Below are positions 49,507 to 62,351 of a stretch of 64,000 nt of DNA, in pieces. The translations under genes and the position numbers were made by a program. The stretch's first letter is position 1, and every line of letters starts with the position of its first letter. The stretch is from Rotaria sp. Silwood1 (taxonomy: Eukaryota; Rotifera; Eurotatoria; Philodinida; Philodinidae), in assembly GCA_905250075.1 (NCBI GenBank), contig CAJNOP010000010.1:868001-932000 (forward strand), in the 5' to 3' direction. The notes below the pieces were generated by a model, which saw only the letters and a program-made list of their open reading frames with translations, had not been told where the DNA came from and did no database searches.

Positions 49507-50325
49507 ATGCTTAGTACACGTCTTGTTGAATTTAAAAATAGTCGTGATATAACTCTACGTGGTATTCTAATTGAATCAATAAATTCAATATCAAAAACTG
49601 CTCTAGTTTGTGTAGCTGGTTTTGAAGGTTTATCATCAACGGCACCTAAATTTATCAATTTAACTGAAGAACTACTTTTATTACCATCAAATCCAGTTGC
49701 TTGTGTTTTTCGTTATGATCCAACAGGTATTGGTCTATCTGATGGTAAATATTATAAAATGAAAATTGATACACTGGTTGATGATCTATCTCATGCTATG
49801 AAATATTTATTAAATTTTTATAAAAACTTTATTTTTATTGGTCATAGTCTTGGTGGTTGTGTCATTACGAAATTTTTAAATTCTAATCAAAATTGTTTTA
49901 CGATTGAAAAAATTATTTTACTTGCACCAGCATTAAATCAATATGATCTTCATCGTTATTGGTATATGCAACAAATACATGGATTAATTACATGGGAAAA
50001 TTTTAAAAAAGATTTTCAAGAATTAGATTTTCAAGAATATTTAAATAATAAACCAATTGATGCTTGTAAATCACATCGAGCACATAAAATTTTATATGAA
50101 TTTATTCGTTTATGTTCACAAGAAGATTTTTCATTTAAATTAAATGATTATCAAAATCAAATACTTCATATACATGGTACTCAAGATGCTATTGTTCCTA
50201 TTGAAAGTATTAAAGATCAATTTAAAAATACATTAATTTTAAATACAAATGATCATGATTTAGAAGAACCAGATATTTTACAAGAATGGACAATGAAAGC
50301 TGTGGAATTTATTTGTAATAAATAA
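49507..50325 (+). CDS. Alpha/beta hydrolase (serine hydrolase), intronless
   Basis: Single frame of 272 aa. An N-terminal strand region (TLRGILIES) precedes the oxyanion-region strand ALVCVAGFEG, the strand CVFRYDPTGIGLSDG and the nucleophile elbow FIGHSLGGCV, with Ser near aa 119. The acid is probably Asp in HIHGTQDAIVP (aa about 222) and the catalytic His is in NTNDHDLEEPD (aa about 253). Length and order match small esterase/lysophospholipase-type (Hydrolase_4/S33) enzymes; substrate unknown. No signal peptide, so likely cytosolic. The lack of introns and compact domain are compatible with acquisition from bacteria or plants, but that is inference only. Confidence 0.8.
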   Translation: MLSTRLVEFKNSRDITLRGILIESINSISKTALVCVAGFEGLSSTAPKFINLTEELLLLPSNPVACVFRYDPTGIGLSDGKYYKMKIDTLVDDLSHAMKYLLNFYKNFIFIGHSLGGCVITKFLNSNQNCFTIEKIILLAPALNQYDLHRYWYMQQIHGLITWENFKKDFQELDFQEYLNNKPIDACKSHRAHKILYEFIRLCSQEDFSFKLNDYQNQILHIHGTQDAIVPIESIKDQFKNTLILNTNDHDLEEPDILQEWTMKAVEFICNK

Positions 50326-52320
50326 ATAATTATCAAAATTTTTATCATTGAACTATTTTTGATTTACATACTTGAGTACTCTTGAATAAACTTCTTAATT
50401 TTAGCAACAGAAAAGTAATGAAAAACCGATCTGTTCAATATATCCATCAATCAACTAGTTTTCATAAGAAAAATTTCTCACTTCGGCTGAACATAGACAG
50501 TTCAACTGAAACACTTGTAACTGTTACAGTTTTTATTGATAGTAACGTTTTTATGTAGTCTCTCATGCTTTCTAATAAATTACTAAGAATGAAGGGAGAA
50601 GTCTTTCAATATTTTTATTTGGAAACCTACAGCTAGGTAAGAACACGTTGAACTGGAAAAGTGCCTTTCAACTTCCGGAATACCGAAGAAGAAATTCTAT
50701 CAATAAAGAAAGTTGATCTTTTTATTTTAGCTTTTATCAGATTTTGTAGCGCTACGATCGGTCATTGTAAACACGCAAAGAGAAGGTTTTCAAACGACCA
50801 ATTGAGTTTGAAATCAACATTTTTCTAACATCTTTTGTTAGTGCAAATTTTTAGCAACTAATGAATGACTTCGAAACATAAGATCTATTTCAGCATCAAA
50901 GTTAGCAGAAACCGCCTATTTTATATGCAATTAAAGCTTATTTAGTCCTTTCCAAAATCATATAATATAAAACAGAATTCAGTCTCTCTATTAGACATTG
51001 TGAGAAAACATTCATTGAACGTTGTAGAAAGCAAATCAACTTTTTAATAAAACTGTTTCCTTTGAAGCCTATGGTTTTGGTCATTCGAATGTTTTTGTAT
51101 GATTAGAAAATCCACGTTGTATTGGTCAGACTCATGTATAACGTGCCTTCAAACATCGGAAGCCAAGTGCAAAACAAATTAAACAAATACAATTCTCATC
51201 CTTAATTTTGAGTTAACTTGAAAGACACTTTTCGATCTAACGTTTTCTCAAGACTTTTTACCCTTTGGTAAATATATTGAATCAAATATTTTTACACAAT
51301 TTTGTAGTAGATTCTTAGCTCTATCCAACGAGAAAAAGCTCGAGTCTCTATTATGATTCGTTGCCACACTATACTGAAAAGAAAATTAATGCAGAACTTT
51401 TGCATCACCCATTATTAACATTATTATTAGTACTAATTCGATGTACTTAGAAGTGACATGCGTCTATTTTTGATTGTATTCATATTAACGACATAGATGT
51501 GAATCACGGTGGTTTACACTCCTGTTTTTTTTGATTGTCTTGACCACAAGATATTTCTCAAGCTTAAACTTGACAGCCATTGTTCCATATGTCATAGAAA
51601 AAAAGGAAGATTGATATTAGCTGTTCTGAAAGAACATGTAGACAATTATTTGTTCATTCCAAAAAAATCTTTTTCTAAACTATTTCTCGACTACTGATTA
51701 TTCGAGAACATGCTGATCACAATCGATGATCGAGAGACGACTACCCTGAAAGAGTCTGATGGAGATCTGACCATCTCAAGGTCAGGTAGATTCCAAAATC
51801 TGACTTGCTTCAGTTATTCGGCATAGGAATAATTAAAATGAAAATAAATTGAAAAAATGTCGTAACATGCTTTTACAGAAAAAAATAATAACTGCACTAT
51901 ATGATAGATTCGAATCATGCTTTCAGAATGTATCATGCATTGTGTCGTAAATCACGGCACATGCAACACGTTTTATCTTAGTGTGTACTCAAGATCTAAT
52001 TCAAGATCTTGGCACAAGATAATCGTATTATCTTATACCTAAATTCTCAAGATCTGTTCACTTTTCTATACCTAAGATCTTGACCAAGATCTTGCTTACA
52101 AGATGTTCGACTAGGGAATGATATTTGATTAAAAAAAAACTCTCTTTCATAAATAAATATTAATTTAATATTAAATAACTTAAAAATATATTTGAAAATA
52201 TAATCTAATATGATTTAAATTACAAACAATAACAAAGAAAAAAATCAAATCAATGTAAGACTTATTAGAAAAGATAATGATGTAGCTAATTCAAAAGCGC
52301 CAAAAAAAACAAAATCTAAA
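50326..52320. other. 2-kb intergenic region
   Basis: No gene recognised on either strand. It contains a cluster of AAGATCTTG-type words at 51980-52110. The open frame at 51509-51697 has no recognisable features. Confidence 0.55.
51980..52110. repeat. Cluster of CAAGATCTTG-like palindromic words
   Basis: Within about 130 bases the words TCAAGATCT, CAAGATCTTGG, CAAGAT, TCAAGATCTG, TAAGATCTTG and CAAGATCTTGC recur, plus an inner hairpin AAGATAATCGTATTATCTT. It could be a degenerate foldback or clustered binding sites. Confidence 0.55.
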
Positions 52321-53045
52321 TTAACCAAATGGAGTTGTGATAAATTCTGCTCTGACACCAACTACAGATCCGCATAAAGCTCCTTGCCATTGAGATACCG
52401 AATACCTTATTTAGAACGCCAAGATTCCTTTTAGTTTTTTAAAATAAGTATAAAAAGAATAAAAAAAAGAACAAACTTTAAATAATTTCCAAAATAAAAA
52501 TTGAATAACTGAAAAAGAAATTTCTCGTGATAGGATTGTAAAATATCCTCGATAAAGATCTAATAAACCCTTTGACAAAAATTTCATTAGATTTGTTTTT
52601 GAAATTAAAAACAACTAAGGGTATAAACTTCACGATGAAGACATGATTGAGCAATTGTTGATAAACATAAATTTCTATTAATTTGTGTTTGTTGTTTAAT
52701 AACTTCAACAGAAACACGTATAAGACATGCACTCGAAATATTTGACTTTCGAAAAGAATTTATTTTTAAAGAAATTTAATAATTCAAATAGAATTTCTTC
52801 ATAAATTGCAGTAATTATATGAATTTTCGATTGAGATGATATAGGCAATGTTTGTTTTATTAAATAATAAGTTAGAATAAACTAAAGTTGATGATGGATC
52901 ACTTCCAATTAATACAGAATCAATACCAGAATATAATGATGAAAATAATATTCGTCTATTTAGTCTTTTCTTTTGTTGAAGACGAGTTCTTCTTATATCT
53001 ATTAGATATAATGACAAATCAACGGCACATCCAGCTGTTGATATA
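52321..53045 (-). pseudogene. SLC25A26: Mitochondrial S-adenosylmethionine carrier (SLC25A26-like) remnant
   Basis: Ordered fragments match the SAM carrier. They are AGCAVDLSLYLIDIRRTRLQ (53040 downward), LYSGIDSVLIGSDPSSTLVY, CLIRVSVEVIKQQTQ (about 52725), LYRGYFTILSREISFSVIQF (about 52565) and WQGALCGSVVGVRAEFITTP (about 52389), the last ending at a stop (52321-52323). The carrier signature prolines are lost: PLDTIK-type reads LIDIRR, and RVPSEVVKQR-type reads RVSVEVIKQQ. The third repeat is cut short. The N-terminal first helix is missing; the frame runs directly into the GC-rich foldback at 53046. A working carrier is not possible from this stretch; a better copy likely exists elsewhere. 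Confidence 0.75.
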
Positions 53046-53343
53046 GCCTCCCAGGTGATTCGATCCGACTGTCGGATTACGTCGGATTATATCGGATTAT
53101 ATCGGAAAAATTACCGGATTTTAACGGATCCGACGGGAACTCGTCGGAAGTTGTCGGCGTCCTAGCCACAGGATTCCGACAGGAGGTTCCGGATGTCGGA
53201 ATAATCAGGATCCTGCGAAATCCCTGAAACTCCGACACTTTCCGACATCCAGAACCACTTGTCGGAATCCTGTGGTTAGGATTTCGACAAATTCCGGCGA
53301 ATTTCTATCGGATTCGACAGGGTGAATTCGACCTGGGCTAACA
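53046..53343. repeat. GC-rich CGGAT-dense foldback
   Basis: Terminal repeats AGCCTCCCAGGTGATTCG (53046) and the complement of CGAATTCGACCTGGGCTAA (53343 end) bound the element. Inner arms TCCTAGCCACAGGATTCCGA and TGTCGGAATCCTGTGGTTAGGA pair about a centre near 53210. It is filled with CGGAT/TCCGA words (GTCGGATTACGTCGGATTAT and similar) and is much richer in GC than its surroundings. It sits exactly where the SLC25A26 remnant stops. Confidence 0.82.
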
Positions 53344-53927
53344 CAAGTTTTTTATCGAAAGTTTTTTTTCAATAGTAAATTAGACAAACCATTAATGAAT
53401 GTTTAATTGTTTGAATTAAATCAATCAGTTAACAAAGATCTATCAATAAGAAAATCTATGTCGAATTTAAAATTCATTTAAGCACATAATATTATATTCA
53501 TATTGAATTAATCTACTTTAACCAAATACAATGTATTACTATGAGATATCGTTTTTGTTCGACAATGAAAATGTTGTACCTTACATTGCATTTCGTATTC
53601 AAGTGAAATTTGAACGCCATGCTGTTTTTTTTCTTTCTAAATCATTTCTACTATCAAATCTTGGTAAAGACGAACAACAACAATTGCTTTTATTGAAAGT
53701 ATTTTACGTACATTTCATGTTGGATTAGCTTTAGTTATCAATGAAAACAGTACTAACTCGAATAGATATACATTGTTACTATTAATTTTATTTTTTTCCA
53801 TGTATTTTATAATTGAAATCAACAAGATAAAAATGAAAAATATTCATTGCTTTTTTATTTTTAATTCAAAATATCAGTTGTATATTTCACCTGTATAAAC
53901 CTACTAAATATCTAGCATTTCTATGTA
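53344..53927. other. Intergenic, nothing recognised
   Basis: AT-rich sequence; the 65-codon plus-strand frame at 53531 has no recognisable features. It includes the 3' flank of the pseudokinase receptor gene. Confidence 0.5.
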
Positions 53928-56164
53928 TTAAACATGTGGGTAAGATAGTTTCGCTGTATCTGTAGATATTTTAGAATCAAGTCTTGAATACGATCGATGT
54001 TCATCTTGCATATCATTTGTATTTATTATTGATGAAAATCTTTTCATAGATGATTTTCGAAATTGTTTTGCTTTTGGTGATATATCTCGTAAAATTTGTC
54101 CAATACGTTCAAATGTTGGTCGATCATTGGGATTTTTTGCCCAACAATCATTCATTAATTGATTATAATCAGACATAACAATAGTTGCTGTTTCTTCAAA
54201 TGATGTTAAACGATGTCCATCAACAATCATTCGACTAACTTCTGCTTCATCTTTTATTTCAGCATATGGTTGTTCTAAACGTATTTGTTCCCATAGACAA
54301 ACACCAAATGAATAAACATCACATGAATAATTAAATCTTGAACTATCTGATGGATCAGATAAAATTTCTGGTGATGACCAACGAATAGACACCGGTAAAG
54401 CTGGATGACTTAATTTACAAAGACAACGTTCACTATCACATGCTTGTCGAAGTGGTTGAAGAATTGAAATAAGACCATAATCAGAAATAAGTGCACGTAA
54501 ATCAACACCAATAAGAATATTTGATGATTTTAAATTTCTATGAATTATATTTGATTGATGTAAATATTCAAGTGCATCAGATGTATTTATACACCATGCT
54601 ATTCGTAATGGCCAATCAACTTTTGTTGGAAAACATCGAATAAAATCAATAATTGTACCATGTTCAGAAAATGATAAAAGTATTCGTGGATAAACATCAA
54701 TATCAAAACAAAGACCAATAATTGTTGTTAAATTTTTATGACGTATTTTACTTAATAAACGCATTTCATTTTCAAGATATGTTTTATCATTAGAAGAAAA
54801 TTTTTCTGGATGTACACCAATACGTAATGTTTTAATAGCAATTAATTTATCATTCAATCGTCCTTGACTTACTTCACCACCTAATTCACCAACACCTAAT
54901 CTAAAAACAAAAAACAACAAAACAAACAAATGAAATATATATATATATACATATTGATTTGTTTTTACCGTTTGATAATTTTAAAATCATCAGATGAGAT
55001 AATGAAATTTTCATGAATAGTAACTATGGATTTACTACGTGTACGTTTTTTAGTTAAACCTCGAGAATTGATTTCACTTGTAGTAGATTTAAGTACTTCT
55101 GACGGTTCCAATGTATGTATATGCATATCCGCTATTGATTTTTTTTTTTAAATTTGAAATATTGTATATGAAAACAAAAAGAAAAAAAAAGAAATAATTA
55201 TATTTACTAGAAGCTATTGCACCATATGTATTTCGTTCAGGATAATGTCGACGACATTGAAAAAAGATCCATACAGCTGTACCGATAATGAATAAGATTA
55301 CCAAAAGAAGAATAAGTAAGAGTGTTTTAGGAAATGTATTGCCTATTGATTCAAAAAAAAAAAGAAAAAACAAAATGATACAAAAAATAAATGAAAATAA
55401 TTTATTGAAATGTTAAGAAGAACCTCCACAAAAATTTGGACAACAACAACGATGCGTCAAGGCGAAAATCTATATATATAATATCACTACTGATGTTTTC
55501 TTTTATCAAACGAATATCTAAAACTAATCCCTACCGGCATATTATTATGTTGATATTTAACAAATTTAAATTGTGCACGATGTATCTGTCGATTACATTC
55601 ACATCGAACATGCATTGTTTTATTTGCATATGACCTCAAAAAAGAAAAAAAACGAAAATTTTATTGTTTTTGATAAAAATCGAAAAATAAAATTTTGTTT
55701 GTTTTCGTATACTTTATTCCATAATATCGAATAGTTAATGGTGTTCTTGGTGATAATATCGTTGAATTTAATTTAATAGCAACTGTATAATATTCATAAG
55801 AATTTTCATTTAGTTGTATACGTTTACAACCTAATACATTATGACATTGTTCACCTTGAACTGAATATGGATCATCACCAATTGGATAATTAAATGTTTT
55901 ACATGGATTAAAATAATAAATTGATTCATTTAATGAAGCACTATAAAATTTTTTGTAAATTTATGAATAAAATCAAAACTAAAAAGTTTTAACTTACTTG
56001 AATATTTGATTACGTATATCTCGTAAATCAATTCTAGTTGTTACACGATTATTAGAAGTATATTTATGCCATAAACAATTAGTTGATGTTTCTGTCCATG
56101 AGTCAGCAATTGTTAATTGAACAATAGTTATTAGGAAGTATAAGAAATTTATGAGAAATATCAT
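53928..56164 (-). CDS. Single-pass receptor with predicted pseudokinase domain
   Basis: Seven exons (minus): 56164-55998, 55940-55713, 55634-55535, 55469-55424, 55342-55208, 55131-54969, 54900-53928, 603 aa. The signal peptide (MIFLINFLYFLITIVQLTIA) is followed by an ectodomain of about 160 aa with NESIYYFNPCKTFNYP, GEQCHNVLGCKRI, SPRTPLTIRYYG and MHVRCECN, a spacing that recalls MRH/Atg27-type domains (tentative). Then come CCCCPNFCGG, a membrane helix (TLLLILLLVILFIIGTAVWI), a juxtamembrane part and a tyrosine-kinase-like domain. The kinase part has G-loop LGVGELGGEV, the lysine in LIAIKTL, catalytic loop HRNLKSSN in place of HRDLKxxN, DYG in place of DFG, SIRWSSPEIL and DVYSFGVCLWEQ. Asp-to-Asn in the catalytic loop predicts little or no kinase activity. 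No known orthologue recognised; likely a signalling or scaffold receptor. Confidence 0.82.
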
Positions 56165-57092
56165 TATGATATTAAGAGAAAAAGAAAAGAAGAAAAAAAG
56201 AAGAGTTGATTGAAGTTTTATTATTTTATTCGTTCTTATAAAAAAAAGATTGAAATAGAAAAACGATCGAAGGCGTTATTGACATTTATTATTTTTTTCT
56301 GTTCTTCTTTTTGACATATTTCATGAGAAGCAGGTGCGTGAGCGACTAGAAAAATTGCTAATAGCAAGGCTATGTATGCTTTGTAAATGTGTATGTATCA
56401 TGGCATAGAATAGAACGAAGACGAGTTACTCGCATATGATTCTCTTTCTCTTACTACTCTTCATGTCTAACCATCTGTATAGTTATTGTACAGGAAAAAA
56501 AATGGAGAAGAAAAAAGAACAAAAACAAGAAACATTGAATGCAAAAAAATCTTCCTTTCGTTCTTTTCTATAGAAAACAAATAGAGAATCGATTATAATC
56601 GTTCGTTTATTTCTCTTTTAACAAGAAATCAATCAGAAAATTCATTCTATTGATTAGTTTTATTACAATTTCTTTCTACGTAATCACTTACAAATGATGA
56701 TTATGACTGACATCTATCTCAATAAAATATGTTCAATTCTATAATAAAAACATTTTGAAATAAATTTTATTCAACAAATTAAATCATTTTATTAGTTTAT
56801 TTAATATTTAACTTAATGACTTCTAGAGTTTCATTGTGATTCATCATGGTACTCATTTGTCAATTGGTTGTTATCTAAAATACCTATAATTGTTTATAAA
56901 AGATTCTCTCTGTCTCTCTCTGTCTTCTCTATTTCCCTTTTGTCCGATCAAGACTATTATGTATTTTTTTTTTCAATTGAAACATCGCTATCAAAAAAAA
57001 GATCTTATCAAACAAATATAAAAAAAGAAAAAAAAGAAAACAAAAACAAATTATGAAATAAATAATTGCAATTTTCAGATACAAATGAACTA
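56165..57092. other. Divergent promoter / 5' UTR region
   Basis: Lies between the receptor start (minus) and the RSBN1-like start (plus). An acceptor (TTTTCAG at 57072-57078) just before the start exon implies a 5' UTR intron for the RSBN1-like gene. TCTCTCTGTCTC and A-rich simple tracts occur at 56905-57050. Confidence 0.5.
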
Positions 57093-60000
57093 ATGACTGA
57101 TATAAGTAATATTATTCCAATAGCCGATGAAACAAAGGTTTTTTTGTTGTTGTTGTTATCTTGTAACAATGATCTATTTTTTCTTTGTCTTAAACGATTC
57201 TATCTATTTAGACATCTTCTATAAATAATGATCATATCAATGATTTAAATAATAATAAAAATAATTCAATGTCGAATAATATTAATGATACAATAAATGA
57301 TAATGATGATGATGAACAACAAACAGTTAAAACAAAAATAATTAAATGTAAAACAAATAATCAACAAGTTCAAACATCTTCATATAATATATTAACATCA
57401 AATTGTTCAACATCATCATCATCATCATCACCAGCAACATCATCGACAACAACAACAATACATTCAATTGATGTACCAAATGAACATGCATCAATTAAAT
57501 TACATATTCGACGTGTGTGTTCACCATCATCAAATGATACAGTATTAATACATCCAACAACAAATCTTTTATCACAACAACAACAACAACAACAATCAAA
57601 TGATACTAATGACCAACAATCAACAACAAGAATAATATCAAGAAAATTTTTTAATTCAAATGAACTAACAAATAATAAATTTTCACGTCGTCTTATATCA
57701 ACAAGACGTACATCATTAATTGAAACTGATCAATATAATACATCTTCATCAATATATAATCTTCCAAAAACAATAACAGATAATCATATAAATATATATG
57801 ATGAAAATACATTAAAAAAACAAACAACAAAAACAAATGGAAATAAACGTAAATCTTTAAATGAACAACAAGAAAAAAAACGAACGAAATTAACTACAAA
57901 AACAATTAAACAACAAACAAATAATAATAGTAAGTTTTTTTCTAAAATTTCAATTATCTATGTCTAGAAGAGTTTTCTCTTTAATTTCTTACGAATGAAT
58001 CTCTTTCTGATTTCAATGATTTCTTTTTTTTTTTTTTGCATATAGATACTACATAGTGTTCTAATAAAACATTTAAACGAATAAATATTCCTATTGAGAT
58101 TTGACTAAACTATCAAAAAAAAATTTTTTTTTTTTTTCTAGTAGTTTCAGGTGTTCAGAAAATTCATATTTTGAACAAAATTCCTTTAAAGAATATAAAA
58201 CTTTCAAATAATATCTAATTTACTAGTTAGATATAAATCGTAAAATGAACTTTCAAATAGCAAATGTAATACTTTTATCATAAAATGTTTCTGTCGAAAT
58301 TCTACATCTAGGAATATAAGTCTTGATGTGAAGTAGCCATCCTTTTCTTCTTGTTACTAATCAGACTGTCTATCGATTATTTTTTTTTTGTCCAAATCTT
58401 CGTCGAATTTGCGCAATACTTGAAATTACGTTTACTATTATGAAATTTTAGTACTAATAGTATTAACATTTGATTTTATTATACTCATACCTTCTTTGAA
58501 AGATATGCATATAGTTTTATATCTCAAAAAAAATAGATAATCTCGATCATTTTAGTCGTTTTTCTTTGAATTCAGAACATATTATAATAAATAGTAGATT
58601 TATATGAAATAATTTATTAATGATACTATATTGAGTTCTTTTTTGTATGAGTCTTTTAATCATTAAATCAATATTAAATAATTAAAATTTTTTTTTTTTT
58701 ATTGCATAAAAATGTAATTTCCAGACTTTTTCTTTCGGAAGGACTCTATCGTCTCATTGAATAAAATATAAGTTCTATGCAATTCTACAACAAATCATTC
58801 TTTTATATCAATTCTAGTTTTGAATAAAAAAAAAAAACTGATTCAAATTTTTTTATTTAATAGAATCTTCAAATCCTCCTGTACAAACTCGTTCATCATC
58901 TCGTTTAAAACAAAAATATAATCCTATTAATGATCATTATTCATCATTAAATACATATAATCATGATTCATCAATTGATAAACGTTCAGCAACAATAAAA
59001 CGTAATTTAAGTACAGAATTAATAACAACACAAACATCTGATCATTCAACAACAACGATAGATGATTTACCAAATGGTGAATATAAATATCTATATTCAT
59101 CATTATCTTCTTCCAAACAATATCAAACAATTGAATGTCAGACATGTGATGATATAATTGAAGTATTTCATCAATCAATACAAACAAATTGTTTAATTAA
59201 ATCAGATAAATCAACTTATACAGATTTTATTGATCAACCATTATGTGAAAATAGTACACAAACAATACGTAAAGAAGAACAAGAAACTCAAACAACAGAT
59301 CTTAATTGTCCAAATGATTCTCAAGTTTATTTATATAATTTAAAAACAACTCATACACAATATGATGGTATATCAGATAGATGTTCATTACCATCAACAT
59401 CATCATCACCATCATCAATATCTTCACCAACAAATATATATGAACAACAATCAAAACTTTCATCACCATATATTGATTTTTCATTAACAAATAGTAATCA
59501 TGATCGTTTACAATTATTTCAAACATTAATACATACAGAAGAACATCCAAATGGTGGTGCAAGTTTAATACGTACATATTATAATGAATTTTTACGTTTA
59601 TCAAATGAAAATGCAAATTTATTTGTTAATTATTTTTTTAATCTTGTTTATGGTGAAATAAATCAACGTGCAAAATATTCTATTGGTGTTTTACATGATG
59701 GTGCAAGATATTTACCTGATTTAGTTGATTATTTTAGTTTATCATATCCAAAAATGGTTGTTAAAACATCAAATATAATTAATTCAAAAGAAGTTTTAAC
59801 AACAACAATGGGAGAATATAGAAATCGTATTGTACAAACATATTCAAATGGAACATTTCGTTATGGACCATTAATGAGTATATCATTAGTTGGAAAAGTA
59901 ACTGGCAAAGAAGAATGTGGTAAGGCCATATATAGTATTTAACTCTTGAACAACGAAACTTATATATAGTAAAATAGATCTTTTTCAATATTTGTTGTAT

Positions 60001-62351
60001 TCAGACATAGATACTATTGATAAAATAGATTTTTAATTTTTATAATAAAAATAAATCCGGCATCAAAAAGTTAAAAGAACACTTTAATAGATATTATTCA
60101 AAGGGTGTCATAGACCGTGACAAATGTTTATTAGAGGCTATAATAAGAAAAGACACTAGTCAGAAAACATGACAGACGTCAGTCAGAGACTCACAAAACG
60201 TGACAGGCATAAATACAATAGAACGGACTGTATAGTACTATGTATATAAATTACTTTCTTATTGTATTTCTAAAGAATTAATGAGAAAATTATTTGAACT
60301 TTGCATAATTTTAGATTTTATTAATCTTATAGAGATTGTACAAACAATTTTCAATTAAAAACAAAATTTTTTTTTGTTTTTCTTATTATTTAGGTGATTA
60401 TTTTCCAGCATTTATTGATAAATTAGAAGAAAATCCATTTTTACAACATGTTATGCCATGGGGACCATTGTCATCAGTTAAAATGAAATCTCGAACAGAA
60501 TCAAATGATGGACCAATATTATGGGTTCGACCTGGTGAACAATATGTTCCAACAGCTGAACATAAAATTTGTCATCCAAAAAAACGAATGACAAATGAAC
60601 TAAGAAATTTAACATTTACTGGACGTGGAACTGATCCAAGAGAAGTATTAGTTGAAGATAGAACAAAAGCACATAGTGATCATTGTGATGGTGATGGAGT
60701 TGAAACGACAGCTGCTGTTGGAATTTTAAAAGCTGTACATTGTGGAACACCGTTAGTTATTTGTTTTGAAAAGAAAAAAAAAACAAAAAAAGATAATTTT
60801 TTTATTTATTTATTTTAAGAGCAACGATTAATCGAATGGTGAAAGATGTTGTTTGTTTTCATGCAGAAGATTTTGAAAAAGTTGTTGAAAAATTAAAACT
60901 TGATTTATATGAACCACCGACATCACAAGTAAGATAAAAATGTTGTTTGATTTGAATAATATATAGTTTCGTATTTGATCGACTATTTTCATTCATATTA
61001 TTTTTTCTATTGAAATGAGAAAAATAGATATTCATCTTAAAAATCCTGAAAGTTAGAGTTAGAATTCATGGTTGTAATTAAATACATATCTACATATCGA
61101 TTCAATCGAATGCCTTAAGGCAAGTTTATCTATGATTACATATCATCGCCTTATAATCTCATTCAACTATTATTGATGTAATAGAAAGGTCAAAGTACGA
61201 GTGTGGATTGAATATATAATTCATAATATTTTGTTTGTGATTAGCTTTAAAAGGTTAAGTTATATAATGTCAAAAAACTAGAAACTTCTATCAATTCTAT
61301 ATGGAAAACTTTTTGACGATGACATACATGTACATAACATAGAAGAAATAATAAAAGCGAAAGTTGTATATATCTTTAGTGAAACATATTATGATTAGCT
61401 CGTAATTTATGTCCGACTTGACTCATAGTTGGTGCGAACATGATCGTAACTCGACTTTAATCTTCAAGAGTAGCAATTGTTAATACAGTCATATATTCTA
61501 AGCGTCTATTGCTGATGTAAATGTTCCACAACTTCGCTTCTTTTTTTTTTTTTGTTTGAATACATTCAGTACACATAATTAAATTATATGCAATAAGTGA
61601 CGTGCATAACTAACTGATAAGATAATCATGTTTTATATTTTTAACAAAATGAAGGAAAACTTAGGATATATGATCTTTCTTGTTTTATTTTAATGTCATA
61701 ATAGAAATCGTTTTATTGAAAATGAATAATTTCAAGTTGTAATCGAGTTATTTATTTAATTAGATCACAATTATTGTTACATAATAAGAATAGAACTCAG
61801 TAAATTAAATAAAAATGCCTCTAATCAAAGTTGTAAGTCTACAAAACGTTTATCCATAGCTCTTTACAGATTTAACTTGTAACTTGAAAAATACTCAATT
61901 TTTCAGCTCACATCTGTCAGATATTAATTCATGTCGAGTATATTCTTCTTTCAAAAGAGAATGAAATACTTTAATATTTATCATTTTTCATCTCATACAA
62001 ATGAAAATTTTTTATGTATCTGAAATAATTTATTTTATATGATTTTTCAGTGTCTACAATGGTGTGATGAAGGTAAATTGAATCAATTACGACGTGATGG
62101 TATTCGTTATGTTCGTTTACCATTATATGATAATGTAATTAACAAAAAAAAAATTATTTTATTCTATCAAATAATGTTTTCGTTTTTTTGATTAGGATAT
62201 TTATTTTATTCCACGTAATGTTGTTCATCAATTTCGTACATTATCAGCCGTATCATCAATAGCATGGCATGTTCGACTGAAACATTATTATCCAAGTGAA
62301 TTACCTGATGATGAATATACTCCTCTCTATAGTCCAATATCTGATACATAG
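57093..62351 (+). CDS. RSBN1: Round spermatid basic protein 1 / KDM9-type protein
   Basis: Seven exons: 57093-57137, 57212-57929, 58864-59919, 60394-60751, 60820-60928, 62051-62134, 62196-62351, 841 aa with consistent phases. The N-terminal half is low-complexity (Ser, Asn, Thr and Gln runs; [10 protein letters not shown]). The conserved RSBN1 domain (aa about 478-825) has [158 protein letters not shown] and [24 protein letters not shown]1-family proteins are nuclear; members are reported as histone H4K20 demethylases. His residues in AHSDH and VVHQF could be metal ligands (inference). The exon 4 donor is read as ACC|GTTAG. Introns 2 and 5 are long (0.9 and 1.1 kb). Confidence 0.93.
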
